NCBI GenBank assembly: GCA_900552565.1
Contig: USAK01000018.1
Coordinates: forward strand, 1-34,339
Direction of reading: 5' to 3'
Length of the DNA: 34,339 nucleotides
From: an uncultured Selenomonas sp.
GTDB lineage: Bacteria; Bacillota; Negativicutes; Selenomonadales; Selenomonadaceae
A program made the translations under genes and the position numbers. A model generated the notes under the pieces. The model had not been told where the DNA came from. It made no database searches and worked only from the letters and a program-made list of their open reading frames with translations. This document shows positions 15,604-23,902 of this stretch, piece by piece; positions within the stretch are counted from its first letter, which is position 1, and the number at the start of each line of letters is the position of its first letter.

Positions 15604-16479
15604 ATGAAGGCGTTATTTTGTCTGCTGCAGGGATGTCTGCTGCTTTTCGTGTTCATGGTCCTGCCAATGCATGCGGTGCAGGCCGACGGCTGGTACTGGC
15701 TGAGCTCAGACAGCAAGTACAGCAAGTATTTTGACCCCTCGTCCGTAGTCGTATCCCATAAGGCGGCGACGGGCCATGGTGATGTTGCGACGGAAATCGC
15801 CGCGTGGACGAAGACCGCGTACAGCTACGAGGGCGCGCAGGAAACGATTGAGAATTACGGGCTCAATTATCTGCTGCCGGACCCGTCGAAGCTGTCGTAC
15901 AGTCTGGCTGAGGTCATCATCAATCCGCAGAACCGCACCATCCAGTATGCAAAAGAGGATTTTTACGACCCGCAGGGGCAGGTCATCTGGTCGAAAGTCG
16001 ATGGCCGCGTCAAGGAAGTCACGAGTCAGCAGTTTGATGAATCCTTTTACGATGCCATCGTCGACCAGGTCTTCGGGGCAGGCGAGACGCAGCGCGCTGC
16101 GGCGAAGGACCGCTGGCTGACGCTCTGGGAGGATACGGCCGTGGACGGCAGTCAGACGCATGTGACGGCAGATACGACGACGATGCGCATGAAGGGGGAG
16201 AACATGGTGGTCTGGGAATGGGCCGAATACAAGGATGCCGATGGCAATGTCACGCAGATTGCCTTCATGAAGAAGCATGTCAATCTGCCGCAGGGGACGG
16301 AGCGCACGGTGCAGGCAGATATCTGGACACCAGCACAGGGCTGGCAGGATGCCGGTGATTCGCTGGATGGCAGCTACCGCATGCTTGCCGCGGATACGCC
16401 GGAGTATCAGGGCCTCCTGCACCTGCGCGAATATGCTGAGGCAAATTCTTCCTGGGTTCACCGCTACGCCATCTGGTAA
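15604..16479 (+). CDS. Secreted protein, adhesin-E-like (hypothetical)
   Basis: A 291-residue exported protein. ATG 15604 is chosen over an in-frame GTG at 15595 because AGAGGTGAAG then acts as ribosome site and the signal peptide starts cleanly: MK, a hydrophobic core to about residue 22, and a likely cut after AVQA. The mature part begins WYWLSSDSKYSKYFDPSSV. It has a pattern (W..S...Y.DP.S, later NRTIQYAKEDFYDPQGQVIWS) reminiscent of surface-adhesin protein E-like domains common in Negativicutes. That family call is inference. The protein at 17681-18343 shows a parallel layout. A terminator at 16541 separates it from metA. Confidence 0.6.
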   Translation: MKALFCLLQGCLLLFVFMVLPMHAVQADGWYWLSSDSKYSKYFDPSSVVVSHKAATGHGDVATEIAAWTKTAYSYEGAQETIENYGLNYLLPDPSKLSYSLAEVIINPQNRTIQYAKEDFYDPQGQVIWSKVDGRVKEVTSQQFDESFYDAIVDQVFGAGETQRAAAKDRWLTLWEDTAVDGSQTHVTADTTTMRMKGENMVVWEWAEYKDADGNVTQIAFMKKHVNLPQGTERTVQADIWTPAQGWQDAGDSLDGSYRMLAADTPEYQGLLHLREYAEANSSWVHRYAIW

Positions 16480-16540
16480 GACCGGGCCTCAGAATTTGAT
16501 TTTTTACAGATTTACAGATATTTTTTGAATTGTACTAAGA

Positions 16541-16576
16541 CAGGCTGCTTTTGTTCTTGGCAGCCTGCCTTTTTTT
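16541..16576 (+). terminator. Terminator before metA
   Basis: CAGGCTGC (16541-16548) pairs with GCAGCCTG (16560-16568 region) and is followed by CC and seven T residues. Confidence 0.8.
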
Positions 16577-16667
16577 ATGCAGTCTGTGGTATAATAAAAC
16601 AGATTATACATTTTGACAGCCGATGGCGCTGCTGCCATCATCATGGCATGCGGAAGGAAGTGTTTTC

Positions 16668-17603
16668 ATGCCAATCAAGATACCAAACAATCTGCCGGCC
16701 GCACATATCCTCGAAGGAGAGAATATCTTCGTCATGGATTCGGACCGCGCTTACAGCCAGGATATCCGCCCGCTTAAGATTCTCATCCTGAATCTCATGC
16801 CGATTAAATACATCACGGAGACTCAGCTTTTGCGTCTGCTCGGCAATACGCCGCTGCAGATTGAAGTAGATTTCATTTATACGGAGTCGTATACGCCAAG
16901 CCATACACCGCAGGAATATCTGACGGAGTTCTATGGTACGTTTGCGGAAGTGCGCCATAAGAAATACGATGGCATGATCATCACGGGTGCACCTGTCGAG
17001 ATGATGCCGTTTGAAGAAGTCGCATACTGGGACGAGATTGCTGAAATCATGGAATGGAGCAAGACGCATGTCTATTCCACGTTCCACATCTGCTGGGGTG
17101 CGCAGGCCGGCCTTTACTATCATTACGGTATTCCCAAATATCAGGTGCCGCAGAAGATTTTTGGCGTCTATAAGCATCATCTCTGCGTCGAGCATGAAAA
17201 ATTGTTCCGCGGCTTTGATGATGAATTCTATGTACCGCATTCGCGCCACACGGAAAATCACCGCGAGGATATCGAGAAGGTTCCAGAGCTCACGATTCTT
17301 GCCGAAGCAGAGGGCGACGCCGGCGTCTATGCCATCGCCAATCTTAAGAAGCGTCAATTCTTCATCACGGGCCATGCGGAATACGACCCGCTGACGCTCA
17401 AACAGGAGTATGACCGCGATGAGAAGGCGGGCATGCACCCGAAAATCCCGCAGAATTACTACCCAAATGATGACCCGACGCAGAAGCCGGTCGTGCGCTG
17501 GCGCAGTGTTGCCCATCTTCTCTTTGCAAACTGGCTCAACTATTACGTTTATCAGGAGACGCCGTATGTCCTCGATGAACTCTATAAAGAGAGCGATGAT
17601 TAA
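16668..17603 (+). CDS. metA: Homoserine O-acetyltransferase (MetA family)
   Basis: A 311-residue MetA protein that activates homoserine in methionine synthesis. The catalytic Cys is C142 in [16 protein letters not shown] supplies the catalytic His and Glu. Residue 111 is Glu ([12 protein letters not shown]). In this family Glu at 111 marks acetyl-CoA users and Gly succinyl-CoA users, so acetyltransferase is predicted despite the common succinyltransferase label. ATG 16668 follows GGAAGGAAG; an upstream in-frame ATG at 16623 lacks such a site. A TATAAT at 16590-16595 and a hairpin (GATGGC/GCCATC, 16622-16639) lie in the leader. I see no SAM riboswitch. Confidence 0.93.
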   Translation: MPIKIPNNLPAAHILEGENIFVMDSDRAYSQDIRPLKILILNLMPIKYITETQLLRLLGNTPLQIEVDFIYTESYTPSHTPQEYLTEFYGTFAEVRHKKYDGMIITGAPVEMMPFEEVAYWDEIAEIMEWSKTHVYSTFHICWGAQAGLYYHYGIPKYQVPQKIFGVYKHHLCVEHEKLFRGFDDEFYVPHSRHTENHREDIEKVPELTILAEAEGDAGVYAIANLKKRQFFITGHAEYDPLTLKQEYDRDEKAGMHPKIPQNYYPNDDPTQKPVVRWRSVAHLLFANWLNYYVYQETPYVLDELYKESDD

Positions 17604-17680
17604 AGCTGCCTGAGGCTTCACTTAACTTTCAGCCGCATGTTCTATAATAATCTCATTCCAGAATACAGGGGGAATTCTTC

Positions 17681-18343
17681 ATGAGAATGATGAGAACGAT
17701 AAAGAACACCTGCCTCGGCCTGATGGCTGCTGCCGCTGTTTTCACGGCAGTGCCTGCCTGCCAGGCAAGTGCGCAGATAGAAGTGCCGGAGACCGTATTC
17801 CAGTGGGTGCAGTCGACATCGCGGCAGAATTATTACTTCAATAAAGAGCAGATGTGCTACGGCGTCAAGCCAAACGGCGAGATTGACCTCGGCACACTCA
17901 TCGTGCCGACCCTGCGGACCTTCGATGATGTTCAGAAACAGGATGTCATCGACAAGCGCCGCTGGAAAATGGAATCTGTCAAAGGCTACGACGATCTCGT
18001 CGGCTCGGCCGATTATCTGGAATTCAACCTGCGCGACCGCACGGTCAAGGTCACGAAGCATGATGACCTTGACAGCACGTGGTCGACGCTCAGCACATAT
18101 GACAATCTGCCTGTCATCGATATGAAGAAGATGACCGGCAAAGATGTTGAATCCAAATTTTATTATGCCATCCTGCAGTATGCGGCAAATCATCAGGACG
18201 AAATCCTGGCCCGTACAAAGGGAAAGCTGAGTTCGGCGGATGCGAAGATACTCAAGACAAAGAAAGACCCGCTGTTCCAGCCGGTCGTCACGCCGTATCA
18301 GACTTCGCAGACTTCAGCAAGCGCGGTGAAACGTAAAAAATGA
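17681..18343 (+). CDS. Secreted protein, possible relative of the 15604 product
   Basis: A 220-residue exported protein with a signal peptide (about 1-32, likely cleaved near CQASA|Q). The mature part has FQWVQSTSRQNYYFNKEQM and a second half LEFNLRDRTVKVTKHDDLDS, then KFYYAILQYAANHQ. This repeats the order seen in the 15604 protein (W-S-Y/F start, N/D-R-T strand, D-D-x-x-W-S, FY.AI helix), suggesting divergent copies of one domain. The C-terminal tail is Thr/Ser/Gln- and Lys-rich. GGGGGA precedes the start. Its stop overlaps the hydE start by ATGA, so it is in one transcript with hydE, which is odd for a secreted protein. Confidence 0.65.
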   Translation: MRMMRTIKNTCLGLMAAAAVFTAVPACQASAQIEVPETVFQWVQSTSRQNYYFNKEQMCYGVKPNGEIDLGTLIVPTLRTFDDVQKQDVIDKRRWKMESVKGYDDLVGSADYLEFNLRDRTVKVTKHDDLDSTWSTLSTYDNLPVIDMKKMTGKDVESKFYYAILQYAANHQDEILARTKGKLSSADAKILKTKKDPLFQPVVTPYQTSQTSASAVKRKK

Positions 18344-19410
18344 TGACGCCGATGCCAAACGAGGAAAAAATTCTGCAGCTCATTGCCAAGGCAGAACAGG
18401 AACATACGCTGAAAAAAGAGGAACTGACGTGCCTGCTGGCTTCATCGCAGGCAGAGGAGCCCTTAGCGGCAGCTGCCGACCACGTGCGGCAGGAATTTGT
18501 CGGCGATGGCGTGCATCTGCGCGGCCTGATTGAATTCTCGAATATCTGCCGTCAGGACTGCATGTACTGCGGTCTGCGGCGCGATAATCAGCGCTTGGAG
18601 CGCTATCGCCTCGGTGCTGATGAAATCGTCGGACTGGCGGAGAAGGCGAAGGGGGACGGCTATCATACGGTCGTGCTGCAGTCCGGTGAGGATATGTATT
18701 TCACGGCCGAGCGTCTGGCAGGCATCATCCGCCGCATCAAGGCGCTGGACCTGGCCGTGACGCTGTCCGTCGGCGAACGGAGCTTTGACGAATACAGGCT
18801 CTGGCGCGAGGCTGGGGCAGACCGCTACCTGCTGCGCATCGAGACGACGGACCGTGAGGTCTACGAAAAGTTTGACCCCGGCATGAGTTATGACAACCGC
18901 GTGCGCTGCCTCAGGGACTTGCGCACGTTGGGATATGAAGTCGGTACAGGAACGCTCGTGGGCCTTCCGGGGCAGACGCCTGTATCTATTGCCGAGGATA
19001 TCCTCTTTTATCAGAAGCTTGACGCGGATATGGTCGGCATCGGTCCCTTGATTCCGAATCCCGACACGCCGCTTGGCAGCGCCCCTAAAGGGGATTTTCA
19101 TCTGACGCGGCGCATGGTGTCGCTGCTGCGCCTGCTGCTGCCTGAGGCAAATATCCCCGCGACGACAGCGATGGAAACCATGGTGCCGCATGGACGTGAG
19201 CTCATCTTGGCATCGGGGGCCAACGTCGTCATGCCCAATGTCACGGAGGGCGATTCGCGGCGTAAATACGCGCTCTATCCCGGTAAAATCTGCGTGGCCG
19301 ATACGCCGGAGCAGTGCCGCAGATGCATGGGCGGCCGTATCAAGGCCATGGGGCGTTTTATTGCGGAGGATAAGGGCTTCCGCAAACATCGCAGGGACTT
19401 GTCAATCTAA
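18340..19410 (+). CDS. hydE: [FeFe]-hydrogenase maturase HydE (radical SAM)
   Basis: A 356-residue radical SAM enzyme that works on the organometallic precursor from HydG in building the H-cluster diiron site. The SAM cluster motif is C70-x3-C74-x2-C77 (CRQDCMYC), preceded by LIEFSNI and followed by GLRRDN, as in HydE. QSGED, TDREVYEKFDPGMSYDNR and GTLVGLPGQT are further HydE/biotin-synthase-like segments. The start codon sits in the ATGA overlap with the preceding secreted protein. hydF is upstream on the same strand; hydG is absent from the window. Confidence 0.93.
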   Translation: MMTPMPNEEKILQLIAKAEQEHTLKKEELTCLLASSQAEEPLAAAADHVRQEFVGDGVHLRGLIEFSNICRQDCMYCGLRRDNQRLERYRLGADEIVGLAEKAKGDGYHTVVLQSGEDMYFTAERLAGIIRRIKALDLAVTLSVGERSFDEYRLWREAGADRYLLRIETTDREVYEKFDPGMSYDNRVRCLRDLRTLGYEVGTGTLVGLPGQTPVSIAEDILFYQKLDADMVGIGPLIPNPDTPLGSAPKGDFHLTRRMVSLLRLLLPEANIPATTAMETMVPHGRELILASGANVVMPNVTEGDSRRKYALYPGKICVADTPEQCRRCMGGRIKAMGRFIAEDKGFRKHRRDLSI

Positions 19411-19444
19411 GAAAAACTGGACGGCTGGGAAAGGAAGGATCTTC

Positions 19445-20341
19445 ATGAAGAATTATGCAGTCATCGATATCGGCGGCACGTCGATCAAGTACGGCTGTGC
19501 GACAGATGAGGGCCGCTTTCTGGAAAAGTCGGCCTGCCCGACACGGGCACGGGAAGACGGCGGGGCCGCGATTTCGCAAAAAGTCATTGCCCTCGTCAAA
19601 GACCTCAGCCAGCGTCATGAACTGGCCGGCGTGGCCATTGATACGGCCGGCATCGTGCGTCCGGGGGATGATGGCGAGATTGTCTTTGCCGGTGAGGCGA
19701 CATTCCCCGGCTACAGCGGGACGAAGCTTGGCCGAATCGTGCGCGAAGCGGTCAAGCTGCCTGTGCTTGTGGAGAACGACGTCAATGCGGCGGCTCTCGG
19801 CGAAGTCTGGCTTGGTGCTGCGAAGGGCGCAGCTTCGGCTTTCATGATTACGGTCGGCACGAATCTGGGCGGCTGCTTTGTGCAGGACGGGAAAATCTGG
19901 CATGGGGCGAGCTTCAGCGCGGGCGAAATCGGTTATCTGCGCCTGCACGGCGAAAAACGCATCCTTGAGGATGTGGCTTCGACACGTGCCCTGATTCGTG
20001 AGGCCGCGTTCTCGCATAATATGAGTCCGTCGGAAATTACAGGCGAAATGGTCTTTGACTGGGCCATGGAGGCCGATGAAGATGCTCTGGCGGCTATTGC
20101 GGCCCTGGCTGACAATCTGGGCGAAGGCCTGGTGGCCGTCTGCTGTCTGCTGAATCCTGAAGTCATCGTGCTCGGCGGCGGCGTCATGGCCCAGCAGGAA
20201 ATCCTTGGCCCCATGCTGCAGCAGCGGTTGGAAGCCCTGGTCATGCCGGCCATGCGGGAGCATACGCATCTGGCCTTTGCCCGGCTCGGCAATGATGCCG
20301 GGATGCTCGGCGCTCTGTACGCGCTGCTTCACAAGGTATGA
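19445..20341 (+). CDS. ROK-family sugar kinase lacking the zinc motif (beta-glucoside kinase-like)
   Basis: A 298-residue ROK kinase. DIGGTSIKYG (residues about 8-17) is the phosphate-binding start, LVENDVNAAALGE holds the catalytic Asp, and TVGTNLGGCF and VLGGGVM are nucleotide-site glycine motifs. After AGEIGY the usual ROK zinc motif (CxCGxxGCxE) is missing; the sequence reads LRLHGEKRILEDVAST instead. Zinc-less ROK proteins of this shape include beta-glucoside kinase (BglK), which would make 6-phospho-beta-glucosides for the GH1 enzyme at 212. The substrate is inference. GGAAGGA precedes ATG 19445. There is no DNA-binding domain, so it is not a NagC-type repressor. Confidence 0.8.
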   Translation: MKNYAVIDIGGTSIKYGCATDEGRFLEKSACPTRAREDGGAAISQKVIALVKDLSQRHELAGVAIDTAGIVRPGDDGEIVFAGEATFPGYSGTKLGRIVREAVKLPVLVENDVNAAALGEVWLGAAKGAASAFMITVGTNLGGCFVQDGKIWHGASFSAGEIGYLRLHGEKRILEDVASTRALIREAAFSHNMSPSEITGEMVFDWAMEADEDALAAIAALADNLGEGLVAVCCLLNPEVIVLGGGVMAQQEILGPMLQQRLEALVMPAMREHTHLAFARLGNDAGMLGALYALLHKV

Positions 20342-20380
20342 AAGTGCACGACATACAATATCATAGGGAATCTAGGCAAT

Positions 20381-20413
20381 AAAAAAGGTCATCTGCAGGG
20401 ATGACCTTTTTTT
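20381..20413. terminator. Bidirectional terminator between ROK and permease genes
   Basis: AAAAAAGGTCAT and ATGACCTTTTTTT pair around CTGCAGGG, with A and T runs flanking. Confidence 0.85.
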
Positions 20414-20448
20414 GGTGAATGCACGGTTTTATATCTGTTTTATTTATA

Positions 20449-21207
20449 TCAATGGAACAGAATCATGATGATGCCGCCGACGGCCGGCATGCCGACGATG
20501 AAGACGCGCAGCAGGCGCAGCGGTGCGAGATGTGTCCATTTTGCACCGAACCAGGCGCCAATCATGAGTCCGGCGAGTGTCTGGAAGAAAATGGGAAAAT
20601 CGAGACGGCCGTTGAATAGGTAGCTGAGGCCGCCTGCTGCAGAAATCGGCAGGATGACCATCATGCAGGTGCCGATGGTCTGCAGCAGCGGCACGCCAAA
20701 GACGACCATGAGAGCCAGCTGAATGTAAGCTGCTGCACCGATGCCGAAAGCACCGGACAGGAAGCCCATGAAGACACCGAGGGAGAGTCCGTAAATCCAG
20801 AGTTTGCGGCCGGTCAGCAGTTCCTTGCGAACCGGGAAATGACGTTCGAGCCAGGCACCTTGATACATCTTGATGTAGAGCGTGACCGCACTGGAAGCGA
20901 GCAGTAGGCCTGTGACAGCACTGAGGATATTGGAGGGGAGCATATTGGAAAAGTTGGCGCCGAGATACGCACCGAGAATACCGCCGCAGCCCATGATGGC
21001 ACCCGTCTTGACGAGAACTTCGTGCTGACGGAAATGGCTGATGGTGCCGGAGAGCATGGTGAAGACCATCGAGGCAAGAGCCACGGCAAGGGCCGTGTGA
21101 ATGGGCACGTGAAAGCCGACGGTCAGCAGTGTAATCGTGACGCCCGCACCGCCGGCACCGACAAAGCCGATAAGAGCGCCGAGGGCCAGCATAGAGGCAA
21201 AGAGCAT
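20449..21207 (-). CDS. TauE/SafE-family membrane permease
   Basis: A 252-residue polytopic membrane protein with about eight hydrophobic helices in two related halves. The first opens ALIGFVGAGGAGVTITLLT and the second has LGVFMGFLSGAFGIGAA, the repeated G-rich pattern of the TauE/SafE (DUF81) family. These proteins export sulfite, sulfonates or organic anions; the substrate here is unknown. ATG 21207 is selected because GGAAAGGA precedes it; a longer reading frame would run through the tRNA-Glu terminator. Confidence 0.85.
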   Translation of the reverse strand: MLFASMLALGALIGFVGAGGAGVTITLLTVGFHVPIHTALAVALASMVFTMLSGTISHFRQHEVLVKTGAIMGCGGILGAYLGANFSNMLPSNILSAVTGLLLASSAVTLYIKMYQGAWLERHFPVRKELLTGRKLWIYGLSLGVFMGFLSGAFGIGAAAYIQLALMVVFGVPLLQTIGTCMMVILPISAAGGLSYLFNGRLDFPIFFQTLAGLMIGAWFGAKWTHLAPLRLLRVFIVGMPAVGGIIMILFH

Positions 21208-21248
21208 GGGAATCTTCCTTTCCAGATTTTCAAGAGACGCTAGAGAAA

Positions 21249-21281
21249 TAAAAAAGCCAGGAGCTTGCGCATCCTGGCTGT
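21249..21281 (-). terminator. Terminator of the gltX-tRNA-Glu transcript
   Basis: On the minus strand AGCCAGGAT and TCCTGGCT form a stem followed by a T run (A run at about 21250-21255 on the plus strand). It is the first terminator-like structure after the three tRNAs. Confidence 0.75.
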
Positions 21282-21290
21282 AATTTCGAA

Positions 21291-21365
21291 TGGTGACACC
21301 TATGGGATTCGAACCCATGAACCCGGCGTGAGAGGCCGGTGTCTTAACCGCTTGACGAAGGTGCC
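21291..21365 (-). tRNA. tRNA-Glu(CTC), copy 3
   Basis: Acceptor GGCACCT/AGGTGTC, anticodon loop CTCTCAC within a CCGGC/GCCGG stem, TTCGAAT T loop and encoded CCA. It is the copy farthest from gltX. Confidence 0.93.
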
Positions 21366-21367
21366 GA

Positions 21368-21442
21368 TGGTGACGCCTATGGGATTCGAACCCATGAACC
21401 CGGCGTGAGAGGCCGGTGTCTTAACCACTTGACGAAGGCGCC
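21368..21442 (-). tRNA. tRNA-Glu(CTC), copy 2
   Basis: Same body as its neighbours, but the acceptor is GGCGCCT/AGGCGTC: an A-T pair in the other copies is replaced by G-C on both arms, a compensated change showing selection on the fold. The D arm also differs by one base. CCA is encoded. Confidence 0.93.
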
Positions 21443-21443
21443 G

Positions 21444-21518
21444 TGGTGACACCTATGGGATTCGAACCCATGAACCCGGCGTGAGAGGCCGGTGTCTTAA
21501 CCGCTTGACGAAGGTGCC
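21444..21518 (-). tRNA. tRNA-Glu(CTC), copy 1
   Basis: Essentially identical to copy 3. It starts 24 bp after the gltX stop codon on the same strand, with no terminator between, so it is likely cotranscribed with the synthetase. Confidence 0.93.
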
Positions 21519-21542
21519 ACGTAACTGACTTAAATAATTATA

Positions 21543-23003
21543 TTACAACTCCTGCAGTTTGGCAAGACTTTTTTTGAGACGTTCCATAGAAATTTTTTTG
21601 CCAAGCAGCGAGAGGATTTCCGTAGCTCCGCCCGGCGTGACTTTCTGGCCAGCTGCAGCGATGCGCAGGACCCACATGGCAAGGCCCTTCTTGATGCCTT
21701 TTTCTTCAATGTAGGCATTGAGCTTTTCGTAAAGGCTGTCGTTGTTCCACTCTGCTTCAGGTACGGCCGCTAAGAGTTCCATCATGCCCGGCAGCAGCTC
21801 TGCTGCTTTTTCCGGCGTGACTTTGTTGCGCTTATTGACGTAAAGCTCGGCGTCGAATTCCGGCTGCTCGATGAGGAAGGCAATTTCCTGCGGCAGGTCG
21901 GAAAGGCGCTGGATGCGCGTCTTGAGGAGGGCGGAGAGATGGTCCCAGTTGGCTTCGAGATAGTCTGGCAGTTCACCGGCAAACGGACGGGCCATCTTGG
22001 CAAAATCTTCATCGCTCATGGCTTTGAGGTATTCGCCGTTAATCCAGCCGAGCTTGTCGTAGTCAAAGACAGCCGGAGATTTCGAGAGCCCTTCAAGGCT
22101 GAAATGAGCGATGAGCTCATCCATCGAGAAGATTTCCTGATTTGTCGTCTTCGGATTCCAGCCGAGCAGGGCGACGTAGTTGACGATGGCATCGGGCAGG
22201 TAGCCGGCCTTGACGAGGTCATCAAAGCTCGTGGCACCATGGCGTTTCGAAAGCTTCGACGTAGAGCCGTCAGCGTTTTTGCCCATGACCGGAGCGAGGT
22301 GGATGAACGTCGGGACGTCCCAGCCAAAGGACTCGTAAAGCAGGATGTACTTCGGCGTCGACGTGATGAACTCGGCACCGCGCATGATGTGCGTGATGTG
22401 CATGAGATGGTCATCGATGACATTGGCGAAGTTGTACGTCGGCATGCCGTCGCGCTTCAGGAGGACCTGGTCCTCAAGCTCTTCATTCTTGATGGTGATG
22501 TTGCCGTGCAGTACATCGAAGAACGTCGTCTCGCCCGTCAGCGGCATTTTCTGGCGGATGACATAGGGGTCGCCGTTCTTGAGGTGCTCTTCGATGACTT
22601 CCGGCGAAAGATTGCGGCAGGTGCGGTCATAGCCGCCAAATTTGCCGGCCGAGTGGTCTTCCTCAGGGTCGCAGAAGCAGTAGTAGGCATGACCCGTCTT
22701 GACGAGCTCTTCTGCGTATTTCTTGTAAAGGTCAAGGCGTTCGCTCTGAACGTACGGAGCATAAGGTCCGCCGAGGGCCGGGCTTTCGTCCGGAACGATA
22801 TGGGCCATCTCGAGCGTGCGGTTGATGAAATCGACGGCATCAGCGACGTAGCGCGTGCGGTCAGTATCCTCAATGCGCAGGATAAACTGGCCGTGCTGGG
22901 ATTTTGCGTAAAGGTAGCCATAAAGAGCCGTGCGCAGGTTGCCGATATGCATGTAACCCGTCGGGCTCGGCGCGAAACGCGTGCGAACAGTCTGCTTTGT
23001 CAA
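21543..23003 (-). CDS. gltX: Glutamyl-tRNA synthetase
   Basis: A 486-residue class I synthetase that charges tRNA-Glu. The Rossmann start RFAPSPTGYMHIGNLRTALYG contains the HIGH-type motif, and SKLSKRHG is the KMSKS loop. A Cys-rich insert (CFCDPEED...CRN) corresponds to the zinc-site region. The C-terminal helical domain for anticodon binding is complete. The start codon is TTG (23003), fixed by a strong AGGAGG at the correct distance and by homology beginning there. Three tRNA-Glu genes follow directly. Product glutamyl-tRNA also feeds tetrapyrrole synthesis in bacteria using the C5 path, relevant to ahbC/ahbD elsewhere in the window. Confidence 0.95.
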   Translation of the reverse strand: MTKQTVRTRFAPSPTGYMHIGNLRTALYGYLYAKSQHGQFILRIEDTDRTRYVADAVDFINRTLEMAHIVPDESPALGGPYAPYVQSERLDLYKKYAEELVKTGHAYYCFCDPEEDHSAGKFGGYDRTCRNLSPEVIEEHLKNGDPYVIRQKMPLTGETTFFDVLHGNITIKNEELEDQVLLKRDGMPTYNFANVIDDHLMHITHIMRGAEFITSTPKYILLYESFGWDVPTFIHLAPVMGKNADGSTSKLSKRHGATSFDDLVKAGYLPDAIVNYVALLGWNPKTTNQEIFSMDELIAHFSLEGLSKSPAVFDYDKLGWINGEYLKAMSDEDFAKMARPFAGELPDYLEANWDHLSALLKTRIQRLSDLPQEIAFLIEQPEFDAELYVNKRNKVTPEKAAELLPGMMELLAAVPEAEWNNDSLYEKLNAYIEEKGIKKGLAMWVLRIAAAGQKVTPGGATEILSLLGKKISMERLKKSLAKLQEL

Positions 23004-23067
23004 TGGAATTCCTCCTCTTATTCATATAGAAACTTACAGGACTTTGCGCTGCACAATATCTTTTAAA

Positions 23068-23096
23068 AGTATACTACAGAAAAGCAGCAGAGACAA
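23068..23096 (-). promoter_or_regulatory. Promoter of gltX
   Basis: TTGTCT (23096-23091), a 17-bp spacer and TATACT (23073-23068), giving a leader of about 57 nt. No T-box element is visible in that short leader. Confidence 0.6.
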
Positions 23097-23146
23097 GAAA
23101 AGACAAGGGGCGGAGGCCTCCCTGCCTTTGGTCTGCTGGCTTTTGC

Positions 23147-23770
23147 TTATTTTCTGAGGAAATTGTAAAGGGCCCTGTACATGAGCATCGAGCTTACGGC
23201 ACCCGGGTCTTCGTGGCCGATGCTGCGCTCGCCGACGAGGCTGGCGCGTCCGCGGCGGGCGGCGATGGTCTTCGTGAAGTCGACGCCTTCCTTGGCCGCA
23301 TGCGAGGCTTCCTGCAGGACTTCAAACAGCGTTTTGCCCTCGGCATTTTCTGGCAGGAAGCATTCATGAATCGGAATCAGGGCGTCGAGCATGGTCTTGT
23401 CGCCTTTCTGGGCATGACCGCGCTTCTCGATGCCCTCAATAGCGGCACTGAGAAGCTTCTCGAAAGAGGCGACATTGAGTTTTGTCTCGTCATCGCAGAC
23501 CTCAGAAGCCTTGACAAAGCCCGTGCCGTAAAGAGGGCCGGCTGCACCGCCGACGTTGCGGATAAAGGCTTTGCCAATGGTGTAGAGGACAGGTCCTGGT
23601 TTGGTGGTATCGTCCATTTCTTCTACGGCATCGACGGCGGCGCGGAACCCGCGTGCCATGTTGATGCCGTGATCGCCGTCGGCAATCTGGCGGTCAAGGT
23701 CTGTGAGATAATCTTTCTGGGCGATAATGGCGGCAGCCACTGCATCGAGTGCGTCTTTGATTCTCGTCAT
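23147..23770 (-). CDS. Dihydroxyacetone kinase subunit DhaL-like
   Basis: A 207-residue DhaL protein, the ADP/Mg-binding subunit that in PTS-dependent dihydroxyacetone kinases moves phosphate from DhaM to dihydroxyacetone bound on DhaK. LDRQIADGDHGINMARGF (about 25-42) holds the metal-binding Asp residues, and RRGRASLVGERSIGHEDPGA is the C-terminal nucleotide loop. ATG 23770 is chosen for the AAGGAG upstream; the longer frame adds ten unsupported residues. No dhaK or dhaM is adjacent, so partners are elsewhere or the protein serves another kinase pair. A divergent LysR gene shares its upstream region. A likely promoter reads TTGTGC-N16-TATAAT at 23860-23833. Confidence 0.85.
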   Translation of the reverse strand: MTRIKDALDAVAAAIIAQKDYLTDLDRQIADGDHGINMARGFRAAVDAVEEMDDTTKPGPVLYTIGKAFIRNVGGAAGPLYGTGFVKASEVCDDETKLNVASFEKLLSAAIEGIEKRGHAQKGDKTMLDALIPIHECFLPENAEGKTLFEVLQEASHAAKEGVDFTKTIAARRGRASLVGERSIGHEDPGAVSSMLMYRALYNFLRK

Positions 23771-23902
23771 ATGAAAAACTCCTTTATGATAACAATACAT
23801 GGTATCGTAAAACTTCCAATAATACAGCTTATATTATAACATGAGAGAGGAAAAGCACAAGTATGAATTGACAGAAATATAGGAGAAGAATAACTCTTCC
23901 AA

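Noticed and set aside
16541..16667. SAM riboswitch upstream of metA
   Set aside because: Only a terminator, a -10-like site and a small hairpin are present; the conserved SAM-I core is absent and the space is too short.
21291..21518. CRISPR array suggested by three near-identical ~75-bp repeats
   Set aside because: The repeats are complete tRNA-Glu genes with only 1-2 bp between them and no spacers.
21939..23066. 375-codon plus-strand frame opposite gltX
   Set aside because: gltX has full synthetase motifs on the other strand, and this frame has no family features or ribosome site.
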